Positions 52,066 to 61,366 of a stretch of 64,000 nt of DNA are shown here, piece after piece. How positions within the stretch are numbered: the first letter of the stretch is position 1; every line of letters begins with the position of its first letter. The position numbers and the translations under genes are program-made. The notes below the pieces were generated by a model, which was not told the origin of the DNA, ran no database searches, and saw only the letters and a list, made by a program, of their open reading frames with translations. This DNA comes from Terriglobus albidus (GTDB taxonomy: Bacteria; Acidobacteriota; Terriglobia; Terriglobales; Acidobacteriaceae): NCBI RefSeq assembly GCF_025685425.1, contig NZ_JAGTAS010000050.1, positions 124,001 through 188,000 on the forward strand, read 5' to 3'.

Positions 52066-52078
<13 letters not shown>
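51578..52078 (+). CDS. Exported membrane protein with bactofilin-like beta-repeat
   Basis: A 166-residue protein with a signal peptide ([20 protein letters not shown]) and short hydrophobic/Gly-Asp repeats ([60 protein letters not shown]) that resemble the beta-solenoid of bactofilins. A C-terminal transmembrane helix ([20 protein letters not shown]) follows. Unlike true bactofilins, the repeat would lie outside the cytoplasmic membrane. Function unknown. GAGGAG seven bases before ATG 51578 fixes the start. The last 13 bases overlap the convergent hslU gene. Confidence 0.78.
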
Positions 52079-53556
<1,478 letters not shown>

Positions 53557-53565
53557 GAGGTACTC

Positions 53566-54180
53566 CTAAGCCTTCAGCTCTTCAATCGTGAATGTCTGGT
53601 TGGTGTAGATGCAGATGTCGCCGGCGATCTTCATTGACTTCTCGGCGATCTCGCGGGCGCCCATCTCTGTGTTCTGGTACAGCGCGCGGGCGGCGGCAAG
53701 GGCAAAGCTGCCGCCGGAGCCGATGGCGCAGATGCCTTCATCCGGATCGATCACGTCCCCGGTTCCAGAGAGGAGGAAGGTCTGGTTCAGGTCCGCTACG
53801 ACGAGCAGGGCTTCCAACTGCCGCAGCATCTTGTCGGTGCGCCAGTCCTTGGCCAGCTCTACCGCTGCGCGGCCGAGGTTGCCGGCATACTGCTCCAGCT
53901 TCGATTCGAAGCGCCCGAAGAGCGAAAAAGCATCGGCGGTCGAACCCGCAAATCCTGCCAGCACCTTGTCCTGATACAGCCGGCGGATCTTTTTGGCCGA
54001 GTGCTTCAGAACGCTCGCGCCCAGGGTGACCTGCCCGTCGGCGGCCATTACCACCTGGTTATTGCGCCGCACACAGATGACCGTCGTCGACCGGATGCGG
54101 CCGGCGGAGAGGTCGATCGGATGCCCGATCTGGTGTCCGGTTTGGGCGGAATTTCCTTTGCTTGCAGCGGTTTTGCTCAC
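53566..54180 (-). CDS. hslV: ATP-dependent protease peptidase subunit HslV with N-terminal extension
   Basis: Threonine peptidase of the HslVU protease, related to proteasome beta subunits. The core begins [24 protein letters not shown], followed by [20 protein letters not shown]. The nucleophile should be Thr32 (or the adjacent Thr33), but it is preceded by about 31 residues ([20 protein letters not shown]...), whereas in E. coli only the initiator Met precedes the Thr. No start codon was found just before TTV, so the extension is either cleaved or the enzyme behaves differently. The rest of the protein is of standard length. It is the first gene of hslVU. Confidence 0.92.
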   Translation of the reverse strand: MSKTAASKGNSAQTGHQIGHPIDLSAGRIRSTTVICVRRNNQVVMAADGQVTLGASVLKHSAKKIRRLYQDKVLAGFAGSTADAFSLFGRFESKLEQYAGNLGRAAVELAKDWRTDKMLRQLEALLVVADLNQTFLLSGTGDVIDPDEGICAIGSGGSFALAAARALYQNTEMGAREIAEKSMKIAGDICIYTNQTFTIEELKA

Positions 54181-54317
54181 ACCTTATTGTACGCCGCCTC
54201 GCCGCGCTTCCAGGCCATGCGGATGGGCATCAAATAAGTGTCAGGTGGCGGGAAAACCGTCAGGCTGCCCGGTTGCGATGTCATACTAGCGGCAGCAAGT
54301 CTGAGGTACTTTTCGCA

Positions 54318-54755
54318 ATGCGTTTTGCTGGGCTTCCTTTGGTTCAAGCCGTGATCCACCATCCGCGGGTGGCGATCGCCATCGGCGGCGGGTTGGTGGT
54401 CGCTGTGGCGATCACCGCATGGCTGGCGCTTCGCCGCAAGCCATCACCGGAGGAGCTGGAACGCCGCCGGCGCCAGCTTCTGGCCGAGTCCGGAAGGTTG
54501 ATCGACGGCACCATTGTGGAAGCCACCGGTCCGGAAGAGATTCCGGATGTGTTGGTTTACAAATATGAGCTTGCCGGTGTCGAATACGAAGCCGCACAGG
54601 ACGTTACACCGCTCCGGGACCGTATCGCCAAAGTTCGCTGGGACCTTCCGGTAAGCATCAAGTACGATCCCCGCAACCCCGGCAATAGCATCGTGCTCGC
54701 CGAAAGCTGGAGCGGTTTGCGCGGCAGCGAAGGCACTTCCGCAGGAGCTCTCTGA
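54318..54755 (+). CDS. Small membrane protein, DUF3592-like
   Basis: A 145-residue protein with one N-terminal transmembrane helix (VAIAIGGGLVVAVAITAWLA, about 18-38), a charged linker (RRKPSPEELERRRRQLL) and a beta-rich domain (GRLIDGTIVEATGPEE, VLVYKYELAGVEYEAAQDVT, LPVSIKYDPRNPGNSIV). The last part recalls the DUF3592 family, in which a membrane-anchored beta domain has a YxP.NP signature. Function unknown. It lies three bases upstream of the CDF transporter start, probably in the same operon. The long upstream frame extension overlaps hslV and is not used. Confidence 0.75.
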   Translation: MRFAGLPLVQAVIHHPRVAIAIGGGLVVAVAITAWLALRRKPSPEELERRRRQLLAESGRLIDGTIVEATGPEEIPDVLVYKYELAGVEYEAAQDVTPLRDRIAKVRWDLPVSIKYDPRNPGNSIVLAESWSGLRGSEGTSAGAL

Positions 54756-54758
54756 TCG

Positions 54759-55697
54759 ATGCATGTTCACGGCAGTCCGACCGGTAAGACGCAACGCGTG
54801 CTGCAGTTTTCGCTGCTGCTGACGGCGCTCTATGTGATCGCGACTCTGTGGTTCGGCATCCGTGCCCGATCGCTGGCTCTGGTCGGCGAGGCTGGCCACA
54901 ATGCCAGCGACTTCTTCGCCATCCTGCTCAGTTTTGTGGCCGTCTATTTCCAGGCCAAACCGGCTACGGACGAAAAGACCTTCGGTTATCAGCGCGCCGG
55001 TGTTCTGGCCGCGTTTGTCAACGGCATCACCCTGATCGTGATCGCCATCTGGATCGGCCTCGCCGCCGTCGGTCGTCTCTACCGGCCAGTCGATGTGCAG
55101 CCGGGGATCATGATGACGGTCGCCGCCTTTGGGGTGGTGATGAATGGCGTCATTGCGCTGTTGCTCTGGCGTGTGGGCCGCGATCTGAATCTGCGCTCGG
55201 TCTTCCTGCACATGATGGGTGACGCCCTGTCGACGGCCGCTGTGATCGTCGGAGGTGCGGCGATTGCCTGGACTGGCCTGCGCTGGATCGATCCTGTCCT
55301 CTCGATTGGCATTGCTGCCATGATCCTGTGGTCGAGTATCGGGATCGTGCGCGAGACCCTGAATATTCTGCTGGAAGGCACACCGCGCAGTCTCTGCCTG
55401 GCCGATGTTCGCGAGGCGATGCGTGACATCCCTGGTGTGCGGGATGTGCATGACCTGCATGTCTGGAGCCTGGGATCGCAGAGCTATGCTTTGGCCAGCC
55501 ATGTCACCGTTGGCGATGTTCCTATGCAGGACCAGGCCGGAATCCTTGATGGAATCCGAGGGGCGCTACGCCGCAACTTCCATATCACTCACACAACGAT
55601 CCAGTTCGAGATGGAGTGCTGCCCTGGCGCGGAAGAGAACTGCTGCGCACCTCCGGAAGAAGCACATCACGACTGCGACCATACCCACGCGCATTAG
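54759..55697 (+). CDS. Cation diffusion facilitator (CzcD/ZitB-like metal exporter)
   Basis: A proton-coupled divalent metal efflux pump of the CDF family. There are six predicted membrane segments. The metal site is formed by GEAGHNASDFF in helix 2 and LHMMGDALSTA in helix 5 (HxxxD each, the zinc-type site). The C-terminal cytoplasmic domain (VREAMRDIPGVRDVHDLHVW) is typical. The extreme C-terminus is a metal-binding tail rich in Cys and His (ECCPGAEENCC, EAHHDCDHTHAH). The most likely substrate is zinc, with cobalt or cadmium possible. At 312 residues the length is normal. Repeats follow the stop. Confidence 0.93.
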   Translation: MHVHGSPTGKTQRVLQFSLLLTALYVIATLWFGIRARSLALVGEAGHNASDFFAILLSFVAVYFQAKPATDEKTFGYQRAGVLAAFVNGITLIVIAIWIGLAAVGRLYRPVDVQPGIMMTVAAFGVVMNGVIALLLWRVGRDLNLRSVFLHMMGDALSTAAVIVGGAAIAWTGLRWIDPVLSIGIAAMILWSSIGIVRETLNILLEGTPRSLCLADVREAMRDIPGVRDVHDLHVWSLGSQSYALASHVTVGDVPMQDQAGILDGIRGALRRNFHITHTTIQFEMECCPGAEENCCAPPEEAHHDCDHTHAH

Positions 55698-56110
55698 GTC
55701 GATCCGAATCTAGGGGTAATCGAACCAGAGTATGGGCTATTCGAATGTACCAACTAGCAACCAGGAACTACGGCGTATCGACAAATTCAGTTGATCTGAT
55801 ACAGCCTGAGTGAAAGTGGTGGGAGCAGCGGGCTTGAGCCCGCTGATAAGGCGTAAAAGTAGACGGGCTTTTAGCCCTGGGCCTCTTCTGTCTGTGAGGA
55901 AAAGCCCAGGGCTAAAAGCCCATTTCAATATTGGGCCGATAGACCGTGGGCTGAAAGCCCACGGCTCCCACCGGTTCGAGCTTCGCTCGAACATCCACCA
56001 TCGCGTATCGGGGTCCCCGACGAACTTCGTTCGTTGGGGCCATTTGCGATGGATGGGGCACCCAGAGTATGGCTATCTGGAATTTGTCGATACGCCCTAG
56101 CAACCAGCAA
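55698..56110. other. Gene-free 413-bp repeat cluster
   Basis: From left to right: the repeated phrase AACTAGCAACCAGGAACTA (55752-55770), the C repeat GGCGTATCGACAAATTCA (55772-55789), element A4 (55818-55972), the palindrome TTCGAGC-TTC-GCTCGAA (55975-55991), a CGACGAACTTCGTTCGTTGG hairpin (56018-56037), and a second C copy in opposite orientation (56080-56100) followed by CAACCAGCAACTAG. So A4 is enclosed by inverted C repeats. The 28.9-29.12 kb region shares most of these parts. Confidence 0.7.
55818..55972 (+). repeat. Dispersed three-hairpin element, copy A4
   Basis: The most regular copy: GGTGGGAGC end, AGCGGGCTtgAGCCCGCT hairpin, GGGCTTTTAGCCCTGGGC paired with GCCCAGGGCTAAAAGCCC, CCGTGGGCTgaAAGCCCACGG, and GGCTCCCACC end. 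The outer ends GGTGGGAGC and GCTCCCACC are complementary, so the RNA or single strand would fold as a closed multi-branch structure. Confidence 0.87.
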
Positions 56111-56722
56111 CTAGAGAGGCTGATAATACCGCTCTTTGGGTGCAGCACAGGCTCGGCACAATATCTCTCCCTCACCTTCGCCAACCACAAAGCGGTCATA
56201 GTTGATGCCTTCACCGCATTGTGCGCAGGCGACGCGCTCCCCCTTGTATCCCGGAAACTCTTTTGGCGGCAGATACACCGAGACCCATTCCTCGCTGAAC
56301 AGCTCCGCTTCCGGCATTTCGCGATAGGCCAGCATCTGCTGCGCGTTCTTTGGTTCGACGTCAGGATAGAGTTCCTTTGCCCGCTGCTTGCTGCTCTCCA
56401 GCGCGCAGACGCGGATCGCTTTGTAGCGATCGTCACCCAGAGGCAGAGAGAGATCAGCAAAGGTCGCAGCCATCTTGCCATAGTCAACTGGCTTCAGAGC
56501 TCGTTTCCCCAGCCGGCAGCCGGTGACGACACCGATCGCGTCGGTGGCGCAGCGATCAATCTCGATCCAGGTGACCAGGCGCTTGCGGTCTTTTCCGCGG
56601 GGCTCGTCGATCCCCAGACGGGCACAAGCCAGCATTGCCATACGCACTCCGAGAATCTGCCCGGCACAAAGATGTCCGTGCGCGATCTCGGCTTCCTTCA
56701 GCAATTCATCCAGGGTCAGCAT
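56111..56722 (-). CDS. FmdE-like zinc-ribbon protein
   Basis: A 203-residue protein related to FmdE, once named subunit E of formylmethanofuran dehydrogenase, but widespread in non-methanogens and without a proven function. The N-terminal EIAHGHLCAGQILGVRMAML carries the HGHLC motif, with a second cysteine in IDRCATDAI. The C-terminal zinc ribbon is ACAQCGEGINYDR ... ILCRACA. No other molybdopterin or formate genes are in the window, so an isolated accessory or redox role is more likely than C1 metabolism. Single gene between the repeat cluster and the divergent bactofilin. Confidence 0.88.
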   Translation of the reverse strand: MLTLDELLKEAEIAHGHLCAGQILGVRMAMLACARLGIDEPRGKDRKRLVTWIEIDRCATDAIGVVTGCRLGKRALKPVDYGKMAATFADLSLPLGDDRYKAIRVCALESSKQRAKELYPDVEPKNAQQMLAYREMPEAELFSEEWVSVYLPPKEFPGYKGERVACAQCGEGINYDRFVVGEGEGEILCRACAAPKERYYQPL

Positions 56723-56957
56723 GGCTTAATGGTGCCGGGTTCCGCAGGCAAAAAACAAGGGTCGCCCTTCCGCGAGCGAAGTCCTTTTTTCTCCATATCT
56801 TCGCTGGTTACAAGATAGGTGCCCTGTGGAAAGCGTCCCTAGTTTTCCGCAAACTTTGCGACTAGGGGATTAACCACGGAGTAATATCAACCCTAAAGGG
56901 CAGCGGACGCGAGCCGCAGTCAAACACGCGTACGAACGAAAGGAAACAGGATTCACC

Positions 56958-57476
56958 ATGTGGAAACCGAACCAGCCCGGCAACGTGCCCACCTCAACCC
57001 CCGAACCAATTCGTCCGACCCCGCCAGCGACCGGCTATGAACCGGCAGCGGCGCGGACACCTGCTTCTTCTCCTGCTGCCGCCACGACCGGCGAGCAGGC
57101 TACGATTGGCAAATCCCTCGTCGTCAAGGGCGAAGTCTCCGGTTCGGAGAGCTTGTTCATCGACGGCAAGGTGGAAGGCGCCATCAATCTGCCGGGGAAC
57201 CGTGTAACGGTTGGCCGTAATGGTCAGGTAGCCGCAAACATCAGCGCGCGCGAAATCGTCGTGCTGGGTAAGGTGCGTGGCAATTGCCAGGCCAGTGATC
57301 GCGTGGAGATTCGTAGCGAAGGCTCGCTGACCGGCGATGTGATCGCTGCCCGTATCAGCATCGAGGACGGCGCCTTCTTCAAGGGCGGTATCGATATCCG
57401 CAAGCCCGGTGGTACGGACGCCAAGGGCGGCCCGGCGGTCGTCGAGAAGTCTGAGCCGGTTGCGGCAGAAGCATAA
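56958..57476 (+). CDS. Bactofilin (polymer-forming cytoskeletal protein)
   Basis: Bactofilins polymerise spontaneously into membrane-associated filaments that shape cells or position proteins. After a disordered Pro/Thr/Ala-rich N-terminus (about 50 residues) comes the beta-solenoid: TIGKSLVVKGEVSGSESLFI, DGKVEGAINL, NRVTVGRNGQVAANISAREI, VLGKVRGNCQASDRVEIRSE, GSLTGDVIAARISIEDGAFF, KGGIDI. A short Ala/Glu C-terminus ends the protein (172 residues). AAAGGAAAC precedes the start. A perfect terminator follows. It stands alone, facing the zapA gene. Confidence 0.93.
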   Translation: MWKPNQPGNVPTSTPEPIRPTPPATGYEPAAARTPASSPAAATTGEQATIGKSLVVKGEVSGSESLFIDGKVEGAINLPGNRVTVGRNGQVAANISAREIVVLGKVRGNCQASDRVEIRSEGSLTGDVIAARISIEDGAFFKGGIDIRKPGGTDAKGGPAVVEKSEPVAAEA

Positions 57477-57516
57477 CTCAAATTGTTCCCAGATCTGCAC
57501 GGTTGCAACACACAAG

Positions 57517-57543
57517 AAAGCCCCGCTCTCCGCGGGGCTTTTT
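57517..57543. terminator. Bidirectional terminator between bactofilin and zapA
   Basis: AAGCCCCGC-TCTCC-GCGGGGCTT followed by TTT (and AAAG on the left), 42 nt after the bactofilin stop and 21 nt from the zapA stop. Confidence 0.9.
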
Positions 57544-57563
57544 CGCGTTTGATTGGAACCACA

Positions 57564-57887
57564 TCAGCCGACGCGGCGTTCTTCCAGAATCGAATCGAGC
57601 AGACCTGCCAACGAATCGGCGCGGTTGCGCACGGTTGTTGAGGTCTCTTCCACGCTGCCCTCAAGCTCCGAGTAGCGTCCGCGTGCCTGCTCCAATTCAT
57701 CGGCGATATTCAATGCTGCCAGAACAGCGACACGCAGAGAATCTACAGTTGCGCCATGGGCAGCGACGGCACGCATTTTTGCGTCGACCAACGCGGCCAG
57801 ACGTTCGATGTACTGCGTGTCGGTTCCGCGCAGATTATAGATCTGCCCGTAGATATCAACACTGACGGCCTGGGGGACTTCTGCCAT
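57564..57887 (-). CDS. zapA: Cell division protein ZapA
   Basis: ZapA promotes bundling of FtsZ at the division site. The N-terminal beta region VSVDIYGQIYNLRGTDTQYI and the helix RLAALVDAKMRAVAAHG, followed by SLRVAVLAALNIADELEQA and a C-terminal coiled coil, are typical. At 107 residues the length is normal. It begins eight bases after the coiled-coil gene. The order pheT - (zapB-like) - zapA is known from other phyla (pheT-zapA) and supports the assignment. Confidence 0.92.
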   Translation of the reverse strand: MAEVPQAVSVDIYGQIYNLRGTDTQYIERLAALVDAKMRAVAAHGATVDSLRVAVLAALNIADELEQARGRYSELEGSVEETSTTVRNRADSLAGLLDSILEERRVG

Positions 57888-57895
57888 CGTTCCTC

Positions 57896-58177
57896 CTACA
57901 GCGTCTCGAGCTGCTCGAGCAGCTTCTCCATGCGTCCGCGCACGTTTTCACGTTCGCCCTTCAGGGTCTCGACCTGGGTCTGGACGTCCTGGGTCTCCAT
58001 CTGCTGCAGCTCGAGCTGTTCGCGCAGTGACTGCACCTGCTGCGTGAGTTGCGCGACCTTCGCCTCGGCGGCGGCGCGCTCTTCGCGCTCCTTGCGGACA
58101 ATCTCAACGGCACGGAGCACCTTCTGTTCAAGTGCCTGCAGTTCATCAACGGTTACGGTGGTTGGGGCGGTGCTCAT
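57896..58177 (-). CDS. Small coiled-coil protein, ZapB-like
   Basis: A 93-residue protein that is almost entirely coiled coil (LQALEQKVLRAVEIVRKERE, AKVAQLTQQVQSLREQLELQ, VETLKGERENVRGRMEKLLE). It sits eight bases upstream of zapA. ZapB of enterobacteria is a short antiparallel coiled coil that binds ZapA, so a partner role is plausible, but coiled coils are not diagnostic. The frame is open for another 44 codons upstream; ATG 58177 is preferred because the segment before it is not coiled coil and looks non-conserved (MSSNSSRQRCEETGAEPDSQ). Confidence 0.75.
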   Translation of the reverse strand: MSTAPTTVTVDELQALEQKVLRAVEIVRKEREERAAAEAKVAQLTQQVQSLREQLELQQMETQDVQTQVETLKGERENVRGRMEKLLEQLETL

Positions 58178-58312
58178 AGCTGAAAATCTACCTCTTCTGG
58201 GCGAAGTATAGCCTTCGTGCGGGTGGATGTGTGGCTGGAAATCCACAAGCTGGGAATCTGGCTCGGCACCCGTCTCTTCACAACGTTGCCTGGAGGAGTT
58301 GGATGACAAGCC

Positions 58313-60385
58313 CTACGCGCGCAGTTTGCCGCCAAGCCCTTCCAGAGTTTTGATGATCTCGGCCGACCAGCCCGTCAGTTCTTCGTCGCGCAGCGTTCGC
58401 TCCTGCGACTGAAAGACTACGCGGGTCAGCAAGGAGTAGTGTCCGGCAGCGACAGCCTTGCCCTTCGCATCGCGGAAGATCTCCTCCGGAGCCACTCGCA
58501 GCAGCTCGGCGTTTCCGAGTCCATGAATCGCGGCTTCCACTGCTGCCCATGTCACGGCATCGGGGAAGACAAACGAGAAGTCGCGCTCGACTGCCTGGTA
58601 GCGCGAGATCTCATGCGCTACCGGTGTGCGTAGCGGGAAGGCGAAGAGCTTCGCCAGGTTTACCTCGGCCAGCCAAACTGGCTGCCGCAGCTTGCGTTTA
58701 GCGGCTTCTGCCGAAGACAGCTCTCCGAGCGCGGCCACGATTTGGCCTTCAATGCTGATCGTGGCTCCGCGGCCTGGCTCAATCCACGACGGCAGATCTT
58801 TCTGCGCATACACCGGCGCTGTGATGCGGAACCGAGCAAACAGCTTTTCGAGCGCGCCCTTCAACTCGTAGAAGAGGGCATCGGCCTCGTTTACCAGTGC
58901 GGTGGCGCGGGCTCCGCCGGTTGCTCCGAGAGAGAGTGATGGCTCTTCGACGACCTTTGCTGTCGATCCTGTGAAACGTGTGCCCATTTCATAGAGGCGA
59001 ACGTCATTTACGTCGCGGTTCAGGTTCGTCGCCAGCATGGTCACCATGCCGGGCAGCAGCGATGGCCGCAGATTACCTGCCTCTTCATTCAGCGGATTGC
59101 CCATCGGTACACCGCCGCCTGCGAAGGTCTGCGAGTCGGTTTCGGAGGCAAAGGTGCTGGAGATCGCCTCCGTAAAACCCGCGGCAAGCAATGTCGAGCG
59201 TACCGCGCTCTCCGGAGCTTCGTGGGGCAGCTCCACGACTCCACCGGAGAACGACGGCAGCGTATTCTCGAACCGGTTGTAGCCATACACGCGTGCGACC
59301 TCTTCAATCAGATCGATCTCACGCTCAAGATCAAGCCGCCACGAGGGCAACGTCACCGCATAGGAACTATCGCCGGCAGGGGTCAGGACGCAGCCCAGGG
59401 CACGCAGATATTGCTCCACAACACAGGCGGTAATGCCTTTGCCATCGATTGTGGAGCCAAGCAGGCGCTGCACTTCACTTGCTGCCAGAGCAATCGGAGG
59501 GCGTTTCACTGTCTTTGCTTCGACCTCCGGAATCAGAACATTGGTCATCGCTCCGGTCAGAGTGCCGCCGCAGGACTGCAGGATCAGCTTTGAGACCAAG
59601 GCATTGGCCGCCGGTGCAGCCGCGATATCCGCGCCGCGCTCGAAACGATGCGAGGCATCGGTATGTAGGCCGTGACGGCGTGAACTCCGGCGGATGCTCG
59701 CTGGATCGAACCAAGCAGCCTCCACCAGGATGTTCTTCGTCTCTTCCGTGACGCGCGAGTCCCAGCCACCCATCACGCCGGCCAGACCAAGCGCCTTCTT
59801 CTCGTCGGCGATGACCAGGTCGTCGGCTTCCAGCACTTTGTCGGTGCCATCCAGCAGCTTGATGGTTTCGCCCTTGCGCGCGGTGCGCACCACAATGGCG
59901 CCCTCGATCTTGTCCAGATCGAAGACATGCGTCGGGTGGCCCATCGCCAGCCAGGTGTAGTTGGTAATGTCGACCGCGTTCGAGATTGGCTTCTGCCCCA
60001 GTGCCGCAAAACGCGAGGCGATGTCGCCCTCGCTCGCCTTAACGGCCACGCCGCGGATCACCTGGGCTGTGAAGCGTCCGCACAGCTCCTTCGCCTCAAT
60101 GCGCACCGGGTGAGACTCACCTGCGGAGGGAGTGGGCAGCGCCAGATCCAGCGGCTGCAGCGGAACGTCATAGATGGCTGCTACCTCACGGGCCACACCG
60201 TAGTGGTTCATCGCATCCACGCGGTTGGTGGTGATGTCCATCTCGAACAGAGAGCCGTTGCCGTCGTTCAATTCGAAGACACCTTCGACGGCGATGCCGC
60301 GCAGGGTCAGGTCATCGGCCAGTTGACGGTCAGAGACGGTGAGCGCAGGAAGGTAGGAGCGGAGCCAGTTGGAGAGGATCTTCAT
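58313..60385 (-). CDS. pheT: Phenylalanyl-tRNA synthetase beta subunit, short form
   Basis: Beta chain of the heterotetrameric PheRS. The N-terminus MKILSNWLRSYLPALTVSDR is standard, but it runs within about 40 residues into FEMDITTNRVDAMNHYGVAR, so the tRNA-binding EMAPII-like OB domain that usually lies between (about residues 40-150 in E. coli) is absent. The B3/4 editing region, B5 domain and C-terminal FDX-ACB domain (RYQAVERDFSFVFPDAVTWA) are present. The length of 690 residues, versus 795 in E. coli, matches this loss. The alpha subunit gene pheS is not adjacent or in the window. Confidence 0.93.
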   Translation of the reverse strand: MKILSNWLRSYLPALTVSDRQLADDLTLRGIAVEGVFELNDGNGSLFEMDITTNRVDAMNHYGVAREVAAIYDVPLQPLDLALPTPSAGESHPVRIEAKELCGRFTAQVIRGVAVKASEGDIASRFAALGQKPISNAVDITNYTWLAMGHPTHVFDLDKIEGAIVVRTARKGETIKLLDGTDKVLEADDLVIADEKKALGLAGVMGGWDSRVTEETKNILVEAAWFDPASIRRSSRRHGLHTDASHRFERGADIAAAPAANALVSKLILQSCGGTLTGAMTNVLIPEVEAKTVKRPPIALAASEVQRLLGSTIDGKGITACVVEQYLRALGCVLTPAGDSSYAVTLPSWRLDLEREIDLIEEVARVYGYNRFENTLPSFSGGVVELPHEAPESAVRSTLLAAGFTEAISSTFASETDSQTFAGGGVPMGNPLNEEAGNLRPSLLPGMVTMLATNLNRDVNDVRLYEMGTRFTGSTAKVVEEPSLSLGATGGARATALVNEADALFYELKGALEKLFARFRITAPVYAQKDLPSWIEPGRGATISIEGQIVAALGELSSAEAAKRKLRQPVWLAEVNLAKLFAFPLRTPVAHEISRYQAVERDFSFVFPDAVTWAAVEAAIHGLGNAELLRVAPEEIFRDAKGKAVAAGHYSLLTRVVFQSQERTLRDEELTGWSAEIIKTLEGLGGKLRA

Positions 60386-60456
60386 TGCCAGGGTACTGGC
60401 AATAGTCTATCGAACCCGGAGCTGTGGCCGTCTGGGCCTGGGCACAGCCCCTTTTG

Positions 60457-60589
60457 TTTGTCATCCCGAACGGATCTGATTTTCGGGTCTGCCTAGGTCA
60501 GAGTTATCGGCACAAAAGCAGATTTCTCCGCTTACGCTTCACCCCAGCCAGCTAAGCTGGCGGGAACCCGAGCGCTCCGAAATGACAAA
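60457..60589 (+). repeat. MITE-like repeat, copy B3 (short form)
   Basis: A 133-bp copy with ends TTTGTCATCCCGAACGG and CGCTCCGAAATGACAAA, and the core AGCAGATTTCTCCGCT. Relative to B1 the left interior is replaced by a TCTGATTTTCGGGTCTGC segment. It lies between divergent or unrelated genes (pheT and the small zinc-ribbon gene). No coding potential. Confidence 0.75.
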
Positions 60590-60628
60590 CAAAAAAGGCC
60601 GGAACTTTAAACGCCAAAGGTGCACGCT

Positions 60629-60808
60629 TTAGTAATAATCCGCGCACGACATGTAATAGCCGCACTGGTCACAGATCAGCTTGCACCGGCGGCTGGTAAG
60701 GCGCGCCGAGCACGTCGGACAGTACACTTGGTGGTGTTCGCCGGGTAGCGGGCAGCTCTCCGTATCCTCGGCGGCCGTCTCAACCGTTTGTTCAGGTTGC
60801 GTCTGCAT
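60629..60808 (-). CDS. Small zinc-ribbon protein
   Basis: A 59-residue protein. The N-terminal half is polar (MQTQPEQTVETAAEDTESC); the C-terminal half is a probable treble-clef or zinc ribbon: YCPTCSARLTSRRCKLICDQ, CGYYMSCADYY (pairs CPTC and CDQC plus extra cysteines). Function unknown; similar tiny ribbon proteins are common in this phylum. The ATG at 60808 is preferred; a TTG start 21 bases upstream is possible. Divergent from the OsmC gene with 67 bases between. Confidence 0.72.
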   Translation of the reverse strand: MQTQPEQTVETAAEDTESCPLPGEHHQVYCPTCSARLTSRRCKLICDQCGYYMSCADYY

Positions 60809-60875
60809 GGCAGGAGCATACACCTGCAACGCGAAAAAAATCGCAGCATCTAACCGCTACAAGGAGAAAGAATCG

Positions 60876-61310
60876 ATGGCTATCGCAGATCGCACTGCAA
60901 CCGCGGTATGGAAGGGTGGACTGAAGGACGGAAGCGGCGTTATCTCGACGCAGAGCGGCGTCCTCAAGGATCAGGAGTACTCGTTCGTTACGCGCTTTGA
61001 GAACAAGCCAGGCACCAACCCCGAGGAGCTGATCGCCGCCGCCCATGCCGGCTGCTACTCGATGGCTCTCTCGGCCGAACTGACCAAGAACAACACGCCG
61101 CCGGCCTCCATCGATACCACCGCGAAAGTCACCCTCGATATGGTCAATGGCGCACCCACCGTCAACGAGATCCTGCTTACGGTCAAGGCCAGCATTCCCG
61201 GGCTTGATGCCGCGAAGTTCCACGAAATCGCGGATGGCGCCAAGAAGAACTGCCCGATCTCGCGGCTACTGGCTGCGGCCGAAATCACCCTCGACGCTAC
61301 TCTTCTCTAA
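60876..61310 (+). CDS. OsmC family peroxiredoxin-like protein
   Basis: Reduces organic hydroperoxides with two cysteines. The 144-residue sequence TATAVWKGGLKDGSGVISTQ, EELIAAAHAGCYSMALSAEL and GAKKNCPISRLL contains both catalytic cysteines (AHAGCYSM and KKNCPIS). AAGGAGAAAG before ATG 60876 fixes the start. The closest type is OsmC of enterobacteria rather than Ohr. Single gene with its own terminator. Confidence 0.93.
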   Translation: MAIADRTATAVWKGGLKDGSGVISTQSGVLKDQEYSFVTRFENKPGTNPEELIAAAHAGCYSMALSAELTKNNTPPASIDTTAKVTLDMVNGAPTVNEILLTVKASIPGLDAAKFHEIADGAKKNCPISRLLAAAEITLDATLL

Positions 61311-61323
61311 CTCCGCTTAAAAC

Positions 61324-61357
61324 AAAATCCCCGCTCCATGAGAGCGGGGATTTTTTA
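61324..61357. terminator. Bidirectional terminator after the OsmC gene
   Basis: ATCCCCGCT-CCATGAG-AGCGGGGAT with TTTTTT after it (and AAAA before it), between convergent genes. Confidence 0.9.
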
Positions 61358-61366
61358 TGTTTTTTG

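Noticed and set aside
57477-57563. 6S RNA next to zapA as in gammaproteobacteria
   Set aside because: Only 87 bases are available and they are occupied by a terminator.
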